A stretch of 53,573 nt of DNA, taken from contig JACRNI010000033.1 in NCBI GenBank assembly GCA_016234925.1, positions 1 to 53,573 of the forward strand, in the 5' to 3' direction. Positions 8,210 to 18,461 of this stretch are shown here, piece after piece (positions within the stretch are counted from its first letter, which is position 1; every line of letters starts with the position of its first letter). The position numbers and the translations under genes were made by a program. The DNA is from Deltaproteobacteria bacterium. GTDB taxonomy: Bacteria; Desulfobacterota; GWC2-55-46; UBA9637; GWC2-42-11. The notes beneath the pieces are model-generated. The model worked only from the letters and a program-made list of their open reading frames with translations. It had not been told where the DNA came from and made no database searches.

Positions 8210-8671
8210 TCAGTTCTCCTCAAACCAGTTTCTTTCTTCAACAAACGTCTTTGTTCTTTCAATAATTTCTAACAGATTATCGCTGTATTCAAGAACAGCC
8301 TGAAATATCTCTGATATGTCATTCATCTTGTATTCATGAGATATTTCATTTCTTAAGTCCCTTATCAATTTCAGATCGTCAGCGTCGGCTATGTTTAATT
8401 TTTCAAATAAATTTGCCCTATCTAAAAATGTTTTGGCATCTTCCCTTAAAATCAATGTTATCCCTTTCATTATTTTCTGTGTATAAATGTCGCTTGCTCT
8501 TGCAAATCTTGATGTGAGATTTTCAAAGATGTCAAGTTCTTCTAATGAATACGCTGCTTTAATGCCTGTTTCGCTGCATTTCCTTAATGAGTATTTCATT
8601 ATCTCTACAGTGCGATTCAGACTGTTAAAGCTTTCCTTTAACTCGGCTATCATTAATTTTTCTGCCTTCAT
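8210..8671 (-). CDS. HepT-like HEPN toxin
   Basis: LIRDLRNEISHEYKM contains the RX4HXY motif; 4-nt overlap with the upstream nucleotidyltransferase gene. Confidence 0.85.
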   Translation of the reverse strand: MKAEKLMIAELKESFNSLNRTVEIMKYSLRKCSETGIKAAYSLEELDIFENLTSRFARASDIYTQKIMKGITLILREDAKTFLDRANLFEKLNIADADDLKLIRDLRNEISHEYKMNDISEIFQAVLEYSDNLLEIIERTKTFVEERNWFEEN

Positions 8672-8955
8672 AGCCTTATACCTCCCTCTAAAACTATTTG
8701 TTTAAAATGGCTGTCATCTTTAAACGAAAAGGTTATTATATCAATCTTTTGCTCGCCGTATTTCTGAAAATAACTCCATTTTATCACAGCCTTTTCCTTC
8801 CATGTCAGCCTTCTATCAGAAAGAACCATTATGTCTATATCGCCTCCTTTTTTGCTGTCATCCACACGAGAGCCAAAAAGATAAATCAGGGCGTCAGGCA
8901 ACAGGGCTAAAATCTCTTTTTTAAGTAAATTTTTTTGTTCAGTTGAAATTCTCAT
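8668..8955 (-). CDS. MntA-like minimal nucleotidyltransferase antitoxin
   Basis: YLFGSRVDDSKKGGDIDIMVL (GS-X9-DXD). Confidence 0.85.
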   Translation of the reverse strand: MRISTEQKNLLKKEILALLPDALIYLFGSRVDDSKKGGDIDIMVLSDRRLTWKEKAVIKWSYFQKYGEQKIDIITFSFKDDSHFKQIVLEGGIRL

Positions 8956-9036
8956 TTGTCTTCGAAAAAGGGGACAGGCTGCTTTTCATTGGACAACTCT
9001 AAACCCCGTATAAAAATTAGGTTCTTTCGTAAAAAA

Positions 9037-9104
9037 GTAGCAGGGTGGGCTTTGCCCACCGATTCATCGCCGTCATTTTTTTTGGCGGGCACAGCCCGCC
9101 CTAC
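9037..9104. repeat. BIME-like paired hairpin
   Basis: GTAGCAGGGTGGGCTTTGCCCACC...GGCGGGCACAGCCCGCCCTAC. Confidence 0.8.
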
Positions 9105-9159
9105 TTGCTATTGTGTCAAGTTGTTAAAAATAGTGCTTTTTTTGCAACTTCAAGAGAAA

Positions 9160-9225
9160 CTCTCCCTTGGTATTGCAGAAAATGCAAGGTTGCAGTGAAA
9201 AACAGAATAAAGATAAAACAAATTA
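9160..9225 (-). pseudogene. Remnant 5' end of a GH57-like gene (duplicate of 7731..7790)
   Basis: Translates FYLYSVFHCNLAFSAIPRESFS* versus FYLYTIFHCNLAFSAIPKEHFP of the intact gene. Confidence 0.8.
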
Positions 9226-9230
9226 TCTCC

Positions 9231-10748
9231 TTATGGATAAATTTCTTTGATTTTAAGAAAATCGTATTTAACAAACATCTTCAAGGTTTCCCAGAGAACC
9301 TTGAAAAAGAGCGGTGGCTTCCTTTTCCAGACCCCTTTTATGTATCTTAAAATATGCTTTGGGTTAGCCTTTATCAAGTGGTGTGTGCGGTCAGCCTCAA
9401 GGATTACTTCAATATCCTCAGGCGTAAAGTCCTTTGTCGTTATATTTGGTTTTACAACCTCAACCCTGCTGTATGAAAAATTATCAACAAAAAGGTTATT
9501 TTTTTTGCATATATCAAACATCTCGGAACCGGGCAATGGCGTTGCAATGTAGATTTCGCGGCTGTCAAATAGTCCGCTGTAGTTAGCCATGTAAAGCGAC
9601 CTCTGTATATCTTTTTTCGTCTCGCCGGGGAACCCAATGACAAAGGTGCCTGTAAGATGTATGCCCTTTTGTTTTGCATATCTTAATAGTTCCATTGCCC
9701 TGTCCAGTTTGAGCGGTTTTTTTACAATATTTGTAAGCACCTCCTGAACGCCTGATTCCAATGCAAAACCCATGTGCGTGCATCCTATGTCATAGAGTTT
9801 GTCTATCAGTTCCTCATCCATACACCAAAGGGCAAGCACCTGAAAATATATCTCTATGCCGAAGTTATATTTTTTGAATTCATCGCAGAACTGTTTTGTC
9901 CTTTTTCTGTCATGCGTGAAGTTGTCATCTACAATCATAAGTTTACTTATATGATACTTATCCACGAGAAACCTTATCTCCTCAAACACCTTGTCAAGAT
10001 TTCTTGCCCTGAATTTCCTGCCCATAGTTTTATGCACAGAGCAGAATATGCATGTGCCTGCACACCCCCTGCTTGTAAGTATTGAAGGCATGGCCTCAGG
10101 TTTGCCCCATGTAACTGTGTGGGGTTTATATGTGCGGCTGTATTTCTCGTATGGGAACAGGTGCCATGCAGGCATAGGAAGGCTGTCTAAATCTTTTATA
10201 TACCCACCGGGCGGGTTTTTTATTAAACCGCTGTCTTTTCTCCAGACAAGGCCCGGCACAGACTCAAAACCAATGCCTTGGTCTATTTTATTTAGAAGCA
10301 TTGGAAATGTAAGTTCAGATTCGCCGACCATGACATAATCAACACATGGGTTTTCCATAACCTCCTCAGGCATTGAAGACGCATGGTTTCCTCCTACAAT
10401 AACCGCTGTCTTGGGGAAGAGTTCTTTTACAAGTTTTGCGGTCTCATTCATGCTTGCAACCATTACTGAGAAATTGCAGCTTATGCCAACACAGTCAGGA
10501 CGAAATTCTTGAATCCTTTTGCGAACATCATCCATCGGTATCCCAACATCCACATAGCCGTCTATCATATCAACATCCCTGTCAAGCCCCTCTGCATGGC
10601 AGTCTAATATCCTAACCTTGTAGCCTTTTTGTTCAAGCACAGAAGCAATATACATAATCCCAAGAGGCGGATATACTATCCTCTGTCCTGATGTCGCCAC
10701 CTTCATATTAGGCTGAATTAAAAGTATCCTTTCCATATTAACCCCCAA
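9231..10748 (-). CDS. B12-binding domain radical SAM protein
   Basis: N-terminal cobalamin-binding-like region; CAGTCIFCSVHKTMG (CxxxCxxC) radical SAM motif. Confidence 0.88.
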   Translation of the reverse strand: MGVNMERILLIQPNMKVATSGQRIVYPPLGIMYIASVLEQKGYKVRILDCHAEGLDRDVDMIDGYVDVGIPMDDVRKRIQEFRPDCVGISCNFSVMVASMNETAKLVKELFPKTAVIVGGNHASSMPEEVMENPCVDYVMVGESELTFPMLLNKIDQGIGFESVPGLVWRKDSGLIKNPPGGYIKDLDSLPMPAWHLFPYEKYSRTYKPHTVTWGKPEAMPSILTSRGCAGTCIFCSVHKTMGRKFRARNLDKVFEEIRFLVDKYHISKLMIVDDNFTHDRKRTKQFCDEFKKYNFGIEIYFQVLALWCMDEELIDKLYDIGCTHMGFALESGVQEVLTNIVKKPLKLDRAMELLRYAKQKGIHLTGTFVIGFPGETKKDIQRSLYMANYSGLFDSREIYIATPLPGSEMFDICKKNNLFVDNFSYSRVEVVKPNITTKDFTPEDIEVILEADRTHHLIKANPKHILRYIKGVWKRKPPLFFKVLWETLKMFVKYDFLKIKEIYP

Positions 10749-11964
10749 AATCCGACTTGATTGAAATGCTGCTCAATATCCTCTGCGCATTATCTATCGC
10801 CTCTTTCCTTGTCTTGCCTGTTGTCACAATCGTTCCTGCGCGGCATGGATGACTCACAATCTTTGGTATTGCATCCCCTGCCTTAACATATATATTTAAC
10901 ATCTCAAGATTTTTATCATTATATATTCTGGGGTCTGCCTTAACCTCTGTTAAAACCCCCGGTTCAGGAAAGATAAACCTCTGGCATACATGCTGTTTGA
11001 AACACGGGGCATATTTCTTAATATCAATCTTCTCGCCGAGCGCCATAAGTATTGCTGCCTCAACTATGTTTGAACCTGTGGAAAGCGGTATGGTGTGGGA
11101 GCAGAAGTAGCCGCCGCTCAATCTTAACGCAGCCTCTATAACAAGAGGACCGTTTGCCCCTATAACTATATCGCCTTTTATTGTCCAATTCTTCACAGAT
11201 AGACATCTCGCTACATTGGAAATCACCCTGTCAATAGCGTCTTTTTCATCTTGAGAAAGTTCAGCAGGAAGGTCTCCGCCATCTTCAATTACAAAAGGGG
11301 CAAACCTCTCAAGATACTGATAATTCCTGTCTGATAGACCGGGGGTAGTAACGTCATCTTCCGTAACAATAGATTCTGTGCTGATTTGCCTGCCCTCAAT
11401 CCACTGCTCAACCATGAGCCTTTTTGACGGCGAATGTTTTAATGACTCATTATATGCCCAGTCAGGGTCAATATTTTTAAGCAGCCTTATTACCCCCCTT
11501 GCCCCTCTGCTGTCAACAGGCTTTACAATAAGGTTTTTCTCTGTTTCTCTCAAAAGTTTATTTAGATGCTCTTCGTTGGAAATATTGGAAAACCACGGCA
11601 CAGGGATGCCGTGAGTTTTGAAAAACTCCTTCATTGCAAGTTTGTCTGTTGTAATGCGTGCGGATTCTAATGGTATGCCCGTAAGTCCCAATCCATTGCT
11701 TACATAAGAAACTGTATAAGGCACATCAGCAGCAGCAGCCATAACGCCGTGTATGGGATTTTTCTTATTGGACTCTATCGCCAGTTCAATTGTCCTTTCG
11801 TGGTCATATGTGCTTGCAATTATCCTTTCATCAGCAATCTCAAAACCCGGGGCAGAAGGGTTTCCATCTGAAACAACAACGCGAAGCCCCATATCCCTTG
11901 CCTGTTTTATTATTGGGACTGCCTCTATGCCGCCTGATATTATCAGCAGAGTCTTTTTACTCAC
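10738..11964 (-). CDS. ATP-grasp domain protein
   Basis: LIVKPVDSRGARGV, MVEQWIEGRQISTESI, GPLVIEAALRLSGGYF. Confidence 0.85.
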   Translation of the reverse strand: MSKKTLLIISGGIEAVPIIKQARDMGLRVVVSDGNPSAPGFEIADERIIASTYDHERTIELAIESNKKNPIHGVMAAAADVPYTVSYVSNGLGLTGIPLESARITTDKLAMKEFFKTHGIPVPWFSNISNEEHLNKLLRETEKNLIVKPVDSRGARGVIRLLKNIDPDWAYNESLKHSPSKRLMVEQWIEGRQISTESIVTEDDVTTPGLSDRNYQYLERFAPFVIEDGGDLPAELSQDEKDAIDRVISNVARCLSVKNWTIKGDIVIGANGPLVIEAALRLSGGYFCSHTIPLSTGSNIVEAAILMALGEKIDIKKYAPCFKQHVCQRFIFPEPGVLTEVKADPRIYNDKNLEMLNIYVKAGDAIPKIVSHPCRAGTIVTTGKTRKEAIDNAQRILSSISIKSDFGG

Positions 11965-12971
11965 GGATTTACCACAACCTTGACAGCGCCTGTCTTGCCT
12001 TTATTAAACCCAATCTCATAGCCTTTGTTTATGTCCTTTAGTTTTACCCTGTGCGTAATCAATTTATCAAACCCAATGTCTTTGCCGCTTAAAAATTTAA
12101 CAGCCTTTGCAAAGTCCTTTTTATTATACCTCTGAGAGCCTTTTACCTGTATCTCCCTTTCAGTTAGATATTTTAGGTTCATCTGAGGGGTTTTATAATG
12201 AACTCCTGTCAGGACAATAACCCCGCCCGGTTTTAGAATATCAATGGACTGGATTATTGAAGGACTTTCATATCCGCCGACTGTCTCAAAGACAATATCT
12301 GCCTTCTTGCCATTAAACATAGAAAGTATCTTCTGAACAATATCCGTTTCACCGCTGTTTAAAACATCCGCGCCCAATTCCTTTGCCAGCCTTTCCTGAT
12401 GCGGATATTTTGCTATAGCGACAATATATTCCGCGCCAATAGCATTTAAGGCGGCAACGGTCAAAAGTCCAATGGTTCCGCATCCGAACACTACAACCCT
12501 TTTCCCTCTGACCTCCCCGCCTATGTCAATGGCGTGAAGAACATCAGCAAGGGGTTCAATAAGCACTGCTGTGTCAAGGTCAACTGACGCAGGGAGTTCA
12601 AACACATTCTCTTTTGGCGCAATAACATATTCTGCAAAACCGCCGGGCAGATTAAAACTTATAAAGAGGCAGTTTGCGCAGATATTCTCAAGACCGCTTC
12701 TGCACTGCTCGCATTCGCCGCATGGTATAAGCGGCGCAACAGAAACACGCGTTCCTTTTTTTAAAACACCTTCTTCAACAATACCGCTTATCTCATGCCC
12801 CGGCCAGAACTTCGGTATGGGCGGATTTCTGCGGTAGATATTAAGGTCGCTTCCGCATATGCCGCATGCCTTAACCTTAACAAGAATATCGTTATCTTTA
12901 AGTTCCGGCTGCGGCACCTCTCTAATCTCAAGCCTGCCCGGTTCTGTAAAGACCGCTGCTTTCATCATCAT
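11961..12971 (-). CDS. Zn-dependent alcohol dehydrogenase (threonine/sorbitol dehydrogenase-like)
   Basis: [36 protein letters not shown]; start trimmed from the ORF (MMMKAAVF at 12971). Confidence 0.85.
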   Translation of the reverse strand: MMMKAAVFTEPGRLEIREVPQPELKDNDILVKVKACGICGSDLNIYRRNPPIPKFWPGHEISGIVEEGVLKKGTRVSVAPLIPCGECEQCRSGLENICANCLFISFNLPGGFAEYVIAPKENVFELPASVDLDTAVLIEPLADVLHAIDIGGEVRGKRVVVFGCGTIGLLTVAALNAIGAEYIVAIAKYPHQERLAKELGADVLNSGETDIVQKILSMFNGKKADIVFETVGGYESPSIIQSIDILKPGGVIVLTGVHYKTPQMNLKYLTEREIQVKGSQRYNKKDFAKAVKFLSGKDIGFDKLITHRVKLKDINKGYEIGFNKGKTGAVKVVVNP

Positions 12972-13651
12972 CTGCCCTTTGTAAAACAAGTTCTTACTTT
13001 TTCCGGCATCTTTGCCCATTCATCCAAAAACCCTTTTAAGCCCAGTTCCGTGAGTTCGCTCCTCATCATCTGGTTCAATACATCAGGCGGGATTGTGGCG
13101 ATATCAGCGCCTGAAAGCGCTGCCTTTTTTACATAGATCGGGTTCCTCATGCTCGCTGCAATAATCTTTGTCTTATATCCGTAGTTTTTGTATATCCTCA
13201 CAATCTCGTCAATCAACCCTATCCCGTCTGTTGAAGTCGCATCCAGACGGCCTATGAACGGGCTGACATATGTCGCTCCTACCTTTGCAGCAACAAGAGC
13301 CTGATTTGCAGTATAAAGTATTGTAACATTTGTTTTGATGCCTTCCCTGCTCAAAACATCAGCAGCAGCGAAACCATCAGGCACTGCAGGGATCTTGACC
13401 ACAATATTTTTATGGAGTTTTGAAAGCATCCTTGCCTCTTTAACCATACCTTTTGTGTCTGTGCTTATTACCTCTGCGCTTATAGGCCCATTGACTATGC
13501 TGCATATCTCTTTTATAACACCTTTTAAATCTGCGCATCCTGTGCAATCCTTTGCAATAAGCGCAGGATTTGTTGTTACGCCCTGTATTATGCCCATACG
13601 TGCATATTTTTTTATTTCCTCAATATTTGCTGTATCAATAAAAAACTGCAT
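12968..13651 (-). CDS. transaldolase / fructose-6-phosphate aldolase-like
   Basis: [67 protein letters not shown]. Confidence 0.88.
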   Translation of the reverse strand: MQFFIDTANIEEIKKYARMGIIQGVTTNPALIAKDCTGCADLKGVIKEICSIVNGPISAEVISTDTKGMVKEARMLSKLHKNIVVKIPAVPDGFAAADVLSREGIKTNVTILYTANQALVAAKVGATYVSPFIGRLDATSTDGIGLIDEIVRIYKNYGYKTKIIAASMRNPIYVKKAALSGADIATIPPDVLNQMMRSELTELGLKGFLDEWAKMPEKVRTCFTKGR

Positions 13652-13671
13652 ATATTCCTCCTATTTGTTAG

Positions 13672-13798
13672 AGTTCACGCTCAAAAATCGCCCAGATGCA
13701 AGGCGGAGCAAGGCTTCAAGCGGAGGCATACTCTTTAGTATGTTGAGCGCAGAAGCCGCAGCGACAACGCCGCAGATGGGTATTTTTCAGCGTGAACT
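13672..13798. repeat. Large palindromic element (P3 class) with terminal inverted repeat AGTTCACGCT/AGCGTGAACT
   Basis: Long imperfect palindrome centred on gcatactctttagtatg; overlaps stop codon of the ADH ending at 13787. Confidence 0.8.
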
Positions 13799-14896
13799 AA
13801 AAGTTATATAATATTTGCCGCCCTTTGCTGCTAATTCATTTATTGCTGTATTGACCTCATCCAATGGAAATGAACCTGAAGACATGCCTTCAAGGTTCAA
13901 TTCCCCTTTTCTGTAATAATCTAATATTTTCGGTATATCCCTCTGCGGATTTGATGAACCATAGAGAGAGCCAATGAGCCTCTTTTCCTGATGAAAATCT
14001 ATTGCCGGGACTTCAAATTTTGAGAGCGGGTGCGGTGAGCCTACCACAACCACAGTCCCACCCCTCCTTGTCATTTCAAAAGAATCCTTAACAGTATCCT
14101 GAACAGCAACGCAGTCAAATGTATAGTCAACGCCGAAATCATCAGTAAGTTTTTTGACTTCTTCAATGGGCATTTTTTCTTTGTTTGAAATAGTGTGCAT
14201 TGCCCCGCATTTTTTAGCAGCATTCCATTTTGCTTCATCAGGTTCAACAAGTATTATATTTGAGGCATTTCTAATCCGCAGAGCCTGTATTATAGACATA
14301 CCTATTGCGCCGCCTCCAATTACAAGGGCAGTCCCGCCCTCAGTAAATCCTGCTGTATTAAAGACAGCGCCCATCCCGCTTACAACAGAGCAGCCAAGTA
14401 TTGATGCAATTTGAGCAGGTATATCCCTGCCAATTGGCACACAGCCTGTTTCATACACAATTGTATATTCGCTGAATGATGAAACCAGATTAAAGTGATA
14501 GACCTCTTTATCGCCGTCTCTAAACCTTGTTGTCCAGTCAGGCAAAAGTCCCTTGCCCCTTGGCCATGCTATTGTATGGCACTGATGCGTAAGCCCTTTA
14601 TTGCAGAAAAAACAATTCCCGCAGTATGATGCCCAGCTGAGTATAACCCTGTCCCCTTTTTTTACTGTGGTCACACCCTGCCCAACATCTTCAATAATCC
14701 CTATGCCCTCGTGTCCAAGCACAAGCGGCATATTATATCTTGTATGCCCGTTTATGGCATTAAGGTCGCTCCTGCAAAGTCCTGCTGCCTCCATCTTAAT
14801 CAAGACCTCCCTCTCTTTTGGAGGCATGAGGGTTAATTCCTTTATCTTTAAAGGCGAATCCTTTGCCTCAAGCACAGCAGCCTTTGTCCTTATCAT
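13787..14896 (-). CDS. Zn-dependent alcohol dehydrogenase
   Basis: GLCRSDLNAINGHTRYNMPLVLGHEGIGII; CGNCFFCNKGLTHQC; final SSR* lies in the palindromic element. Confidence 0.85.
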   Translation of the reverse strand: MIRTKAAVLEAKDSPLKIKELTLMPPKEREVLIKMEAAGLCRSDLNAINGHTRYNMPLVLGHEGIGIIEDVGQGVTTVKKGDRVILSWASYCGNCFFCNKGLTHQCHTIAWPRGKGLLPDWTTRFRDGDKEVYHFNLVSSFSEYTIVYETGCVPIGRDIPAQIASILGCSVVSGMGAVFNTAGFTEGGTALVIGGGAIGMSIIQALRIRNASNIILVEPDEAKWNAAKKCGAMHTISNKEKMPIEEVKKLTDDFGVDYTFDCVAVQDTVKDSFEMTRRGGTVVVVGSPHPLSKFEVPAIDFHQEKRLIGSLYGSSNPQRDIPKILDYYRKGELNLEGMSSGSFPLDEVNTAINELAAKGGKYYITFSSR

Positions 14897-16149
14897 AAAT
14901 CCTTCCTAACAATGATGTTATACGATGCGGCTGAAAAATATATATCTCTTTCTCTGGTCAGGCTGAAGTCCTCTATGCCCCACCTTGCCGCATTGTTAAG
15001 GACTTCTGCAACAGATTCAGCGCCCTTTTTTACAGCATTTTTAAGTTCTCTTTTTAACTCATAGCCCTTTGTATAAGTTGTATAACTCTTTTCTTCAAGT
15101 TTAAATCCTGTTTTTTTCAAAAGCGGAAGCATTGTCTTTTCGCCAAGCGCCTGAATATGCCACGGCCATATTGCCTCGCTCAAGAGTTTGTCTTCAGGCT
15201 CTCCCCATTTGTATTTCGGACACACAGTGTATGGATAATAATCCTGTTCAGGCGTTGTTATTATGAGAACTCCGTCGTCCTTTAAAAGCCTTTTAATCTC
15301 AAGAAGGATTTTTTCCGGCTCTTCAATATGCTCTATTACATCCATAAGAATAACTACATCCAAACTCTTATCTTCAAAATCCTGTTTATCAAGGTCTCCG
15401 GATAATACCTCAAGGTTTGGTCTTAAACTGCCCCAGAGTTTTTTGACAATCTCAACAACCTCCGGAGATTTATCTAAAAAAAACATTTTATCAGCGTATC
15501 TTGATACAAGAAAAGAACCGTAGCCCATGCCGCCGCCTATATCAAGAACTTTCTTTCCTTTTGAATACATTGAAGCAAGCGCATATTTGCAGAATATCTC
15601 TAGGTCGTGGCCAAAGCCTTCAATTATGCCTAGTGTAGGCCTTTCGCCTGAAACAGTAACTTCATCTGCCTTTGCCAAAAGCACTGGAACTATTTCATCC
15701 CTGGTCTTTATTACATCACTGAGTATGGGCTTCCACGGCAGGTATGAACTCTTATCATCTGTATCCAGATTAAATGTTTCCACTAACACATCTTCTTTTT
15801 TGTAAAGGGATGAGTTTATCCTCGTTGTCTTTTTTGCAACTGCTGAACCAAAGAGAAAGGCATTGGCGCCAAATGTATTCAAAGGGAAGTAAACCACATC
15901 ATAGGGGTCTTTCATCTTTTTATTTAGGAAATCCTTGGATTTAGGGTCTCTTATGCTTCCGTAATATTTTTCATCCAGTTCATATATGCGGTCAAAGGGG
16001 TAACTTTTAATAATTTTATCAAAACCATTTCTCTGCTTTTTAAGGATGAGGAGATCCGGCTTATCTACCAAACCTTTATCAAACAAATACTCGCAGAGAA
16101 GTCGCGCCACTGGATATGCCTCTGGAAGCATAATAAGTTTGCTGCTCAT
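14893..16149 (-). CDS. class I SAM-dependent methyltransferase
   Basis: VLDIGGGMGYGSFLVSRY, VVILMDVIEHIEEPEKIL. Confidence 0.82.
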   Translation of the reverse strand: MSSKLIMLPEAYPVARLLCEYLFDKGLVDKPDLLILKKQRNGFDKIIKSYPFDRIYELDEKYYGSIRDPKSKDFLNKKMKDPYDVVYFPLNTFGANAFLFGSAVAKKTTRINSSLYKKEDVLVETFNLDTDDKSSYLPWKPILSDVIKTRDEIVPVLLAKADEVTVSGERPTLGIIEGFGHDLEIFCKYALASMYSKGKKVLDIGGGMGYGSFLVSRYADKMFFLDKSPEVVEIVKKLWGSLRPNLEVLSGDLDKQDFEDKSLDVVILMDVIEHIEEPEKILLEIKRLLKDDGVLIITTPEQDYYPYTVCPKYKWGEPEDKLLSEAIWPWHIQALGEKTMLPLLKKTGFKLEEKSYTTYTKGYELKRELKNAVKKGAESVAEVLNNAARWGIEDFSLTRERDIYFSAASYNIIVRKDL

Positions 16150-16152
16150 TTT

Positions 16153-16347
16153 TTATCTTTCTCCCTTCTTTATACCGTATATAACCATTTCCCTGCCAAT
16201 GTCGTGTTTTGCCATAGTTTTATACATATCCATTTTAAAATCATTTAATATCGGCTCATTCAGTAATATATCCAGCCTCTTTCTCTTTGCATGGCACTCC
16301 CTGCCGAGTTTATCATTCCCAACATAGTTGTCTTGTTTCTGCATCAC
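16153..16347 (-). pseudogene. C-terminal fragment duplicated from the methyltransferase at 18462..19430
   Basis: DNYVGNDKLGRECHAKRKRLDILLNEPILNDFKMDMYKTMAKHDIGREMVIYG nearly identical to the C-terminus of the other gene; DNA also clearly homologous. Confidence 0.85.
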
Positions 16348-16444
16348 AAACCTATTTTTTCCCTTATCTTACCCAAAAAATCCTCTATATCGTTTAATCC
16401 TTTTTGCAGCAATCTCCTGCATGGCTCCCGCCTGCAAATAGCCA

Positions 16445-16515
16445 TATCGCCTGTCCTAGACCGCTCCCGCCGCCTACGACCATAGCTATTTTTTTATCAA
16501 GATTGAATAATTCCT
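16445..16515 (-). pseudogene. N-terminal remnant of an SDR-like gene
   Basis: LFNLDKKIAMVVGGGSGLGQAI resembles a short-chain dehydrogenase N-terminus and then breaks off. Confidence 0.55.
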
Positions 16516-16546
16516 CCTGTATAAATACCAAACATATTATTGAAAG

Positions 16547-17743
16547 TTATACGCACAAAATCTCTTTCAGCAGCCGGTTGGCGCAAATAAGTTCTATATT
16601 GGGAAATTCAGGTTTCAGGTTATTATAGATTTCATCTTCAAATGCTTTGCTGGAGATTAAAACAGCATCCGGTTTCATTACCTTCAATTTAGACGACGGC
16701 AGGACATCCCGGTCAAATAAGGTTTTCCCATATTTCCTGACGTCATTATCAACAAAAGCCAGACAATTTTTAAAGTTATAGCCGAAAAACGAAGGCAGGA
16801 CAACAGTAGTATAAGTTCCAGCGCAATAAACAACTACCCGCTTATACTTATTAATCAGCGAACTAAAAACATTATTCAGTTTAAGTTTCATCTGCCTGTA
16901 TGAATCAATTGCCTCTTTTAATTGGTTAAGTCCTATTAAATCATCCAGCACATTGCCTCCTTCACGAGGCTGTTTAAATGCCAGCACCTTTATCACGGGG
17001 GCCGGCGGTTCAGTATCTATATATAAATCCCTCAAATGCAAACCCTCGGATTTTAAAAAACGTTGAAGCGTCAAAGGAACAAAATGATTGCAGTGATCTT
17101 CCGCAAGTATGTCAGACACATCCATATTCTTCAGGCGGGTATAAGATTCGGGGACTGAAACAGCCAAACATCCGCTATTATTCAACAAGGATGTTATCCT
17201 GCTCAAGACATAAACAGGATTTGGAATATGATCTAAAGTTACTTCAAGAAGGATCGCATCAAATTTCAAATCTCCAAAGTCAATGTCCTGAAATGAACCG
17301 CACCATATATGATGGCCTCTTTCCATGCCAATTTGCGGGCTGAGCGGCGAGATATCAACCCCGTAAGTTTTCCAGCCTCTTTTTTTAAAACTATCCAATG
17401 TTTCACATTTTCTACATCCTATATCAAGAATACTTTTGGGGGTTCTTGAAAAGATTTCATTTAACGAGTTAATAAAAAAATCATGGCGGGCTGGAAAATC
17501 TGGCACATCTGACAGTTCTGCAGGGGTCATGCCAAATGAGGCATACATTTTACTTAAATATTCTGGATTAAGATAACGAGACGCATAAATCAGTCCGCAA
17601 TCGGGACACAACACTTTTTTAATATCCACCTTGAAAAAATCATTTTCAAGAAACAGCGCTGCGCCTGAAAAATCTTCAACAATCTCCTGCCTTGAACTCC
17701 CGCATAAAAAACACTTCCTGTCAATTGATTGAACATCTTGCAT
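16547..17743 (-). CDS. class I SAM-dependent methyltransferase (N-terminal zinc-binding region, C-methyltransferase-like)
   Basis: CFLCGSS...CPDCGLIYASRY; ILDIGCRKCETLDSFKKRGWKTYGVDISP. Confidence 0.8.
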   Translation of the reverse strand: MQDVQSIDRKCFLCGSSRQEIVEDFSGAALFLENDFFKVDIKKVLCPDCGLIYASRYLNPEYLSKMYASFGMTPAELSDVPDFPARHDFFINSLNEIFSRTPKSILDIGCRKCETLDSFKKRGWKTYGVDISPLSPQIGMERGHHIWCGSFQDIDFGDLKFDAILLEVTLDHIPNPVYVLSRITSLLNNSGCLAVSVPESYTRLKNMDVSDILAEDHCNHFVPLTLQRFLKSEGLHLRDLYIDTEPPAPVIKVLAFKQPREGGNVLDDLIGLNQLKEAIDSYRQMKLKLNNVFSSLINKYKRVVVYCAGTYTTVVLPSFFGYNFKNCLAFVDNDVRKYGKTLFDRDVLPSSKLKVMKPDAVLISSKAFEDEIYNNLKPEFPNIELICANRLLKEILCV

Positions 17744-17757
17744 TGTTTTACACCTCC

Positions 17758-17934
17758 CAATTATTTATATTTTATCTTTCTTCGCTGCGCAAGGTAAAAT
17801 ATCTCAGCCAGAACAATGGTGGGGATAATAAGTCTTGAACTTTTTGAATCAAGCATATTTAGAGCATTTCTGCCAAGTTCATTGCTCTCTTCAAAAAACC
17901 AGACAATTGCATGTGTATCAACGACATATACCAT
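17758..17934 (-). pseudogene. Truncated PIN-domain toxin
   Basis: Not in ORF track: MVYVVDTHAIVWFFEESNELGRNALNMLDSKSSRLIIPTIVLAEIFYLAQRRKIKYK*; homologues are about 130 aa. Confidence 0.75.
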
Positions 17935-18129
17935 TTAGAATACCTTAATTTGTATTTCTGCCTCTTTAATTTCATCCATCGTAAAATGAACTTTACCCTT
18001 CCAGATGCCCTTCAAAGATGCAAATGTCTTTTCCACTTTTGCAGGATATTTAATTAATGTCCTTAACGCCTTTAATTCCTCCTCAAGACTTCTAACCTGC
18101 GCATTTATATTTTTAACATTTATGATCAT
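17935..18129 (-). CDS. probable antitoxin partner of the truncated PIN toxin
   Basis: MIINVKNINAQVRSLEEELKALRTLIKYPAKVEKTFASLKGIWKGKVHFTMDEIKEAEIQIKVF, directly upstream of the PIN remnant; start trimmed to this Met. Confidence 0.65.
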   Translation of the reverse strand: MIINVKNINAQVRSLEEELKALRTLIKYPAKVEKTFASLKGIWKGKVHFTMDEIKEAEIQIKVF

Positions 18130-18194
18130 GCAACACCTCCCTATTATTTTAAGTTTAGTATAAATTAACGGGTATGGCAAATGGAAATTTTTAT

Positions 18195-18365
18195 AGAAAC
18201 GAGATTGCTTCGCTTCGCTCTATAACTCCTGCAGCGCCTGAATTTGAAAGTTTATTGGCGACTGTTACTGCGAGCTTTGGGTCATGCTGGTCATCTTCAA
18301 CAAAGAGTTCAATCTTTTTCCCAAGCACATCGCCCTTTTGCTCCGAAAATATATCATTAACGGGG
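18195..18365 (-). pseudogene. Fragment of a periplasmic amino-acid-binding (LivK-like) protein gene
   Basis: VNDIFSEQKGDVLGKKIELFVEDDQHDPKLAVTVANKLSNSGAAGVI, no domain context on either side. Confidence 0.65.
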
Positions 18366-18367
18366 AG

Positions 18368-18420
18368 GTAGCCGCAGGCTTTATGCCTGCGCCAATCGCA
18401 CCCATAAAGGGTGCGGCTAC
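18368..18420. repeat. BIME-like paired hairpin (GTAGCCGC...GCGGCTAC)
   Basis: gtagccgcaggctttatgcctgcgccaatcgcacccataaagggtgcggctac. Confidence 0.9.
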
Positions 18421-18461
18421 CGATTTTCATCCCCCTTTGTGAGCCAAGGCTCGTGAGGGTT

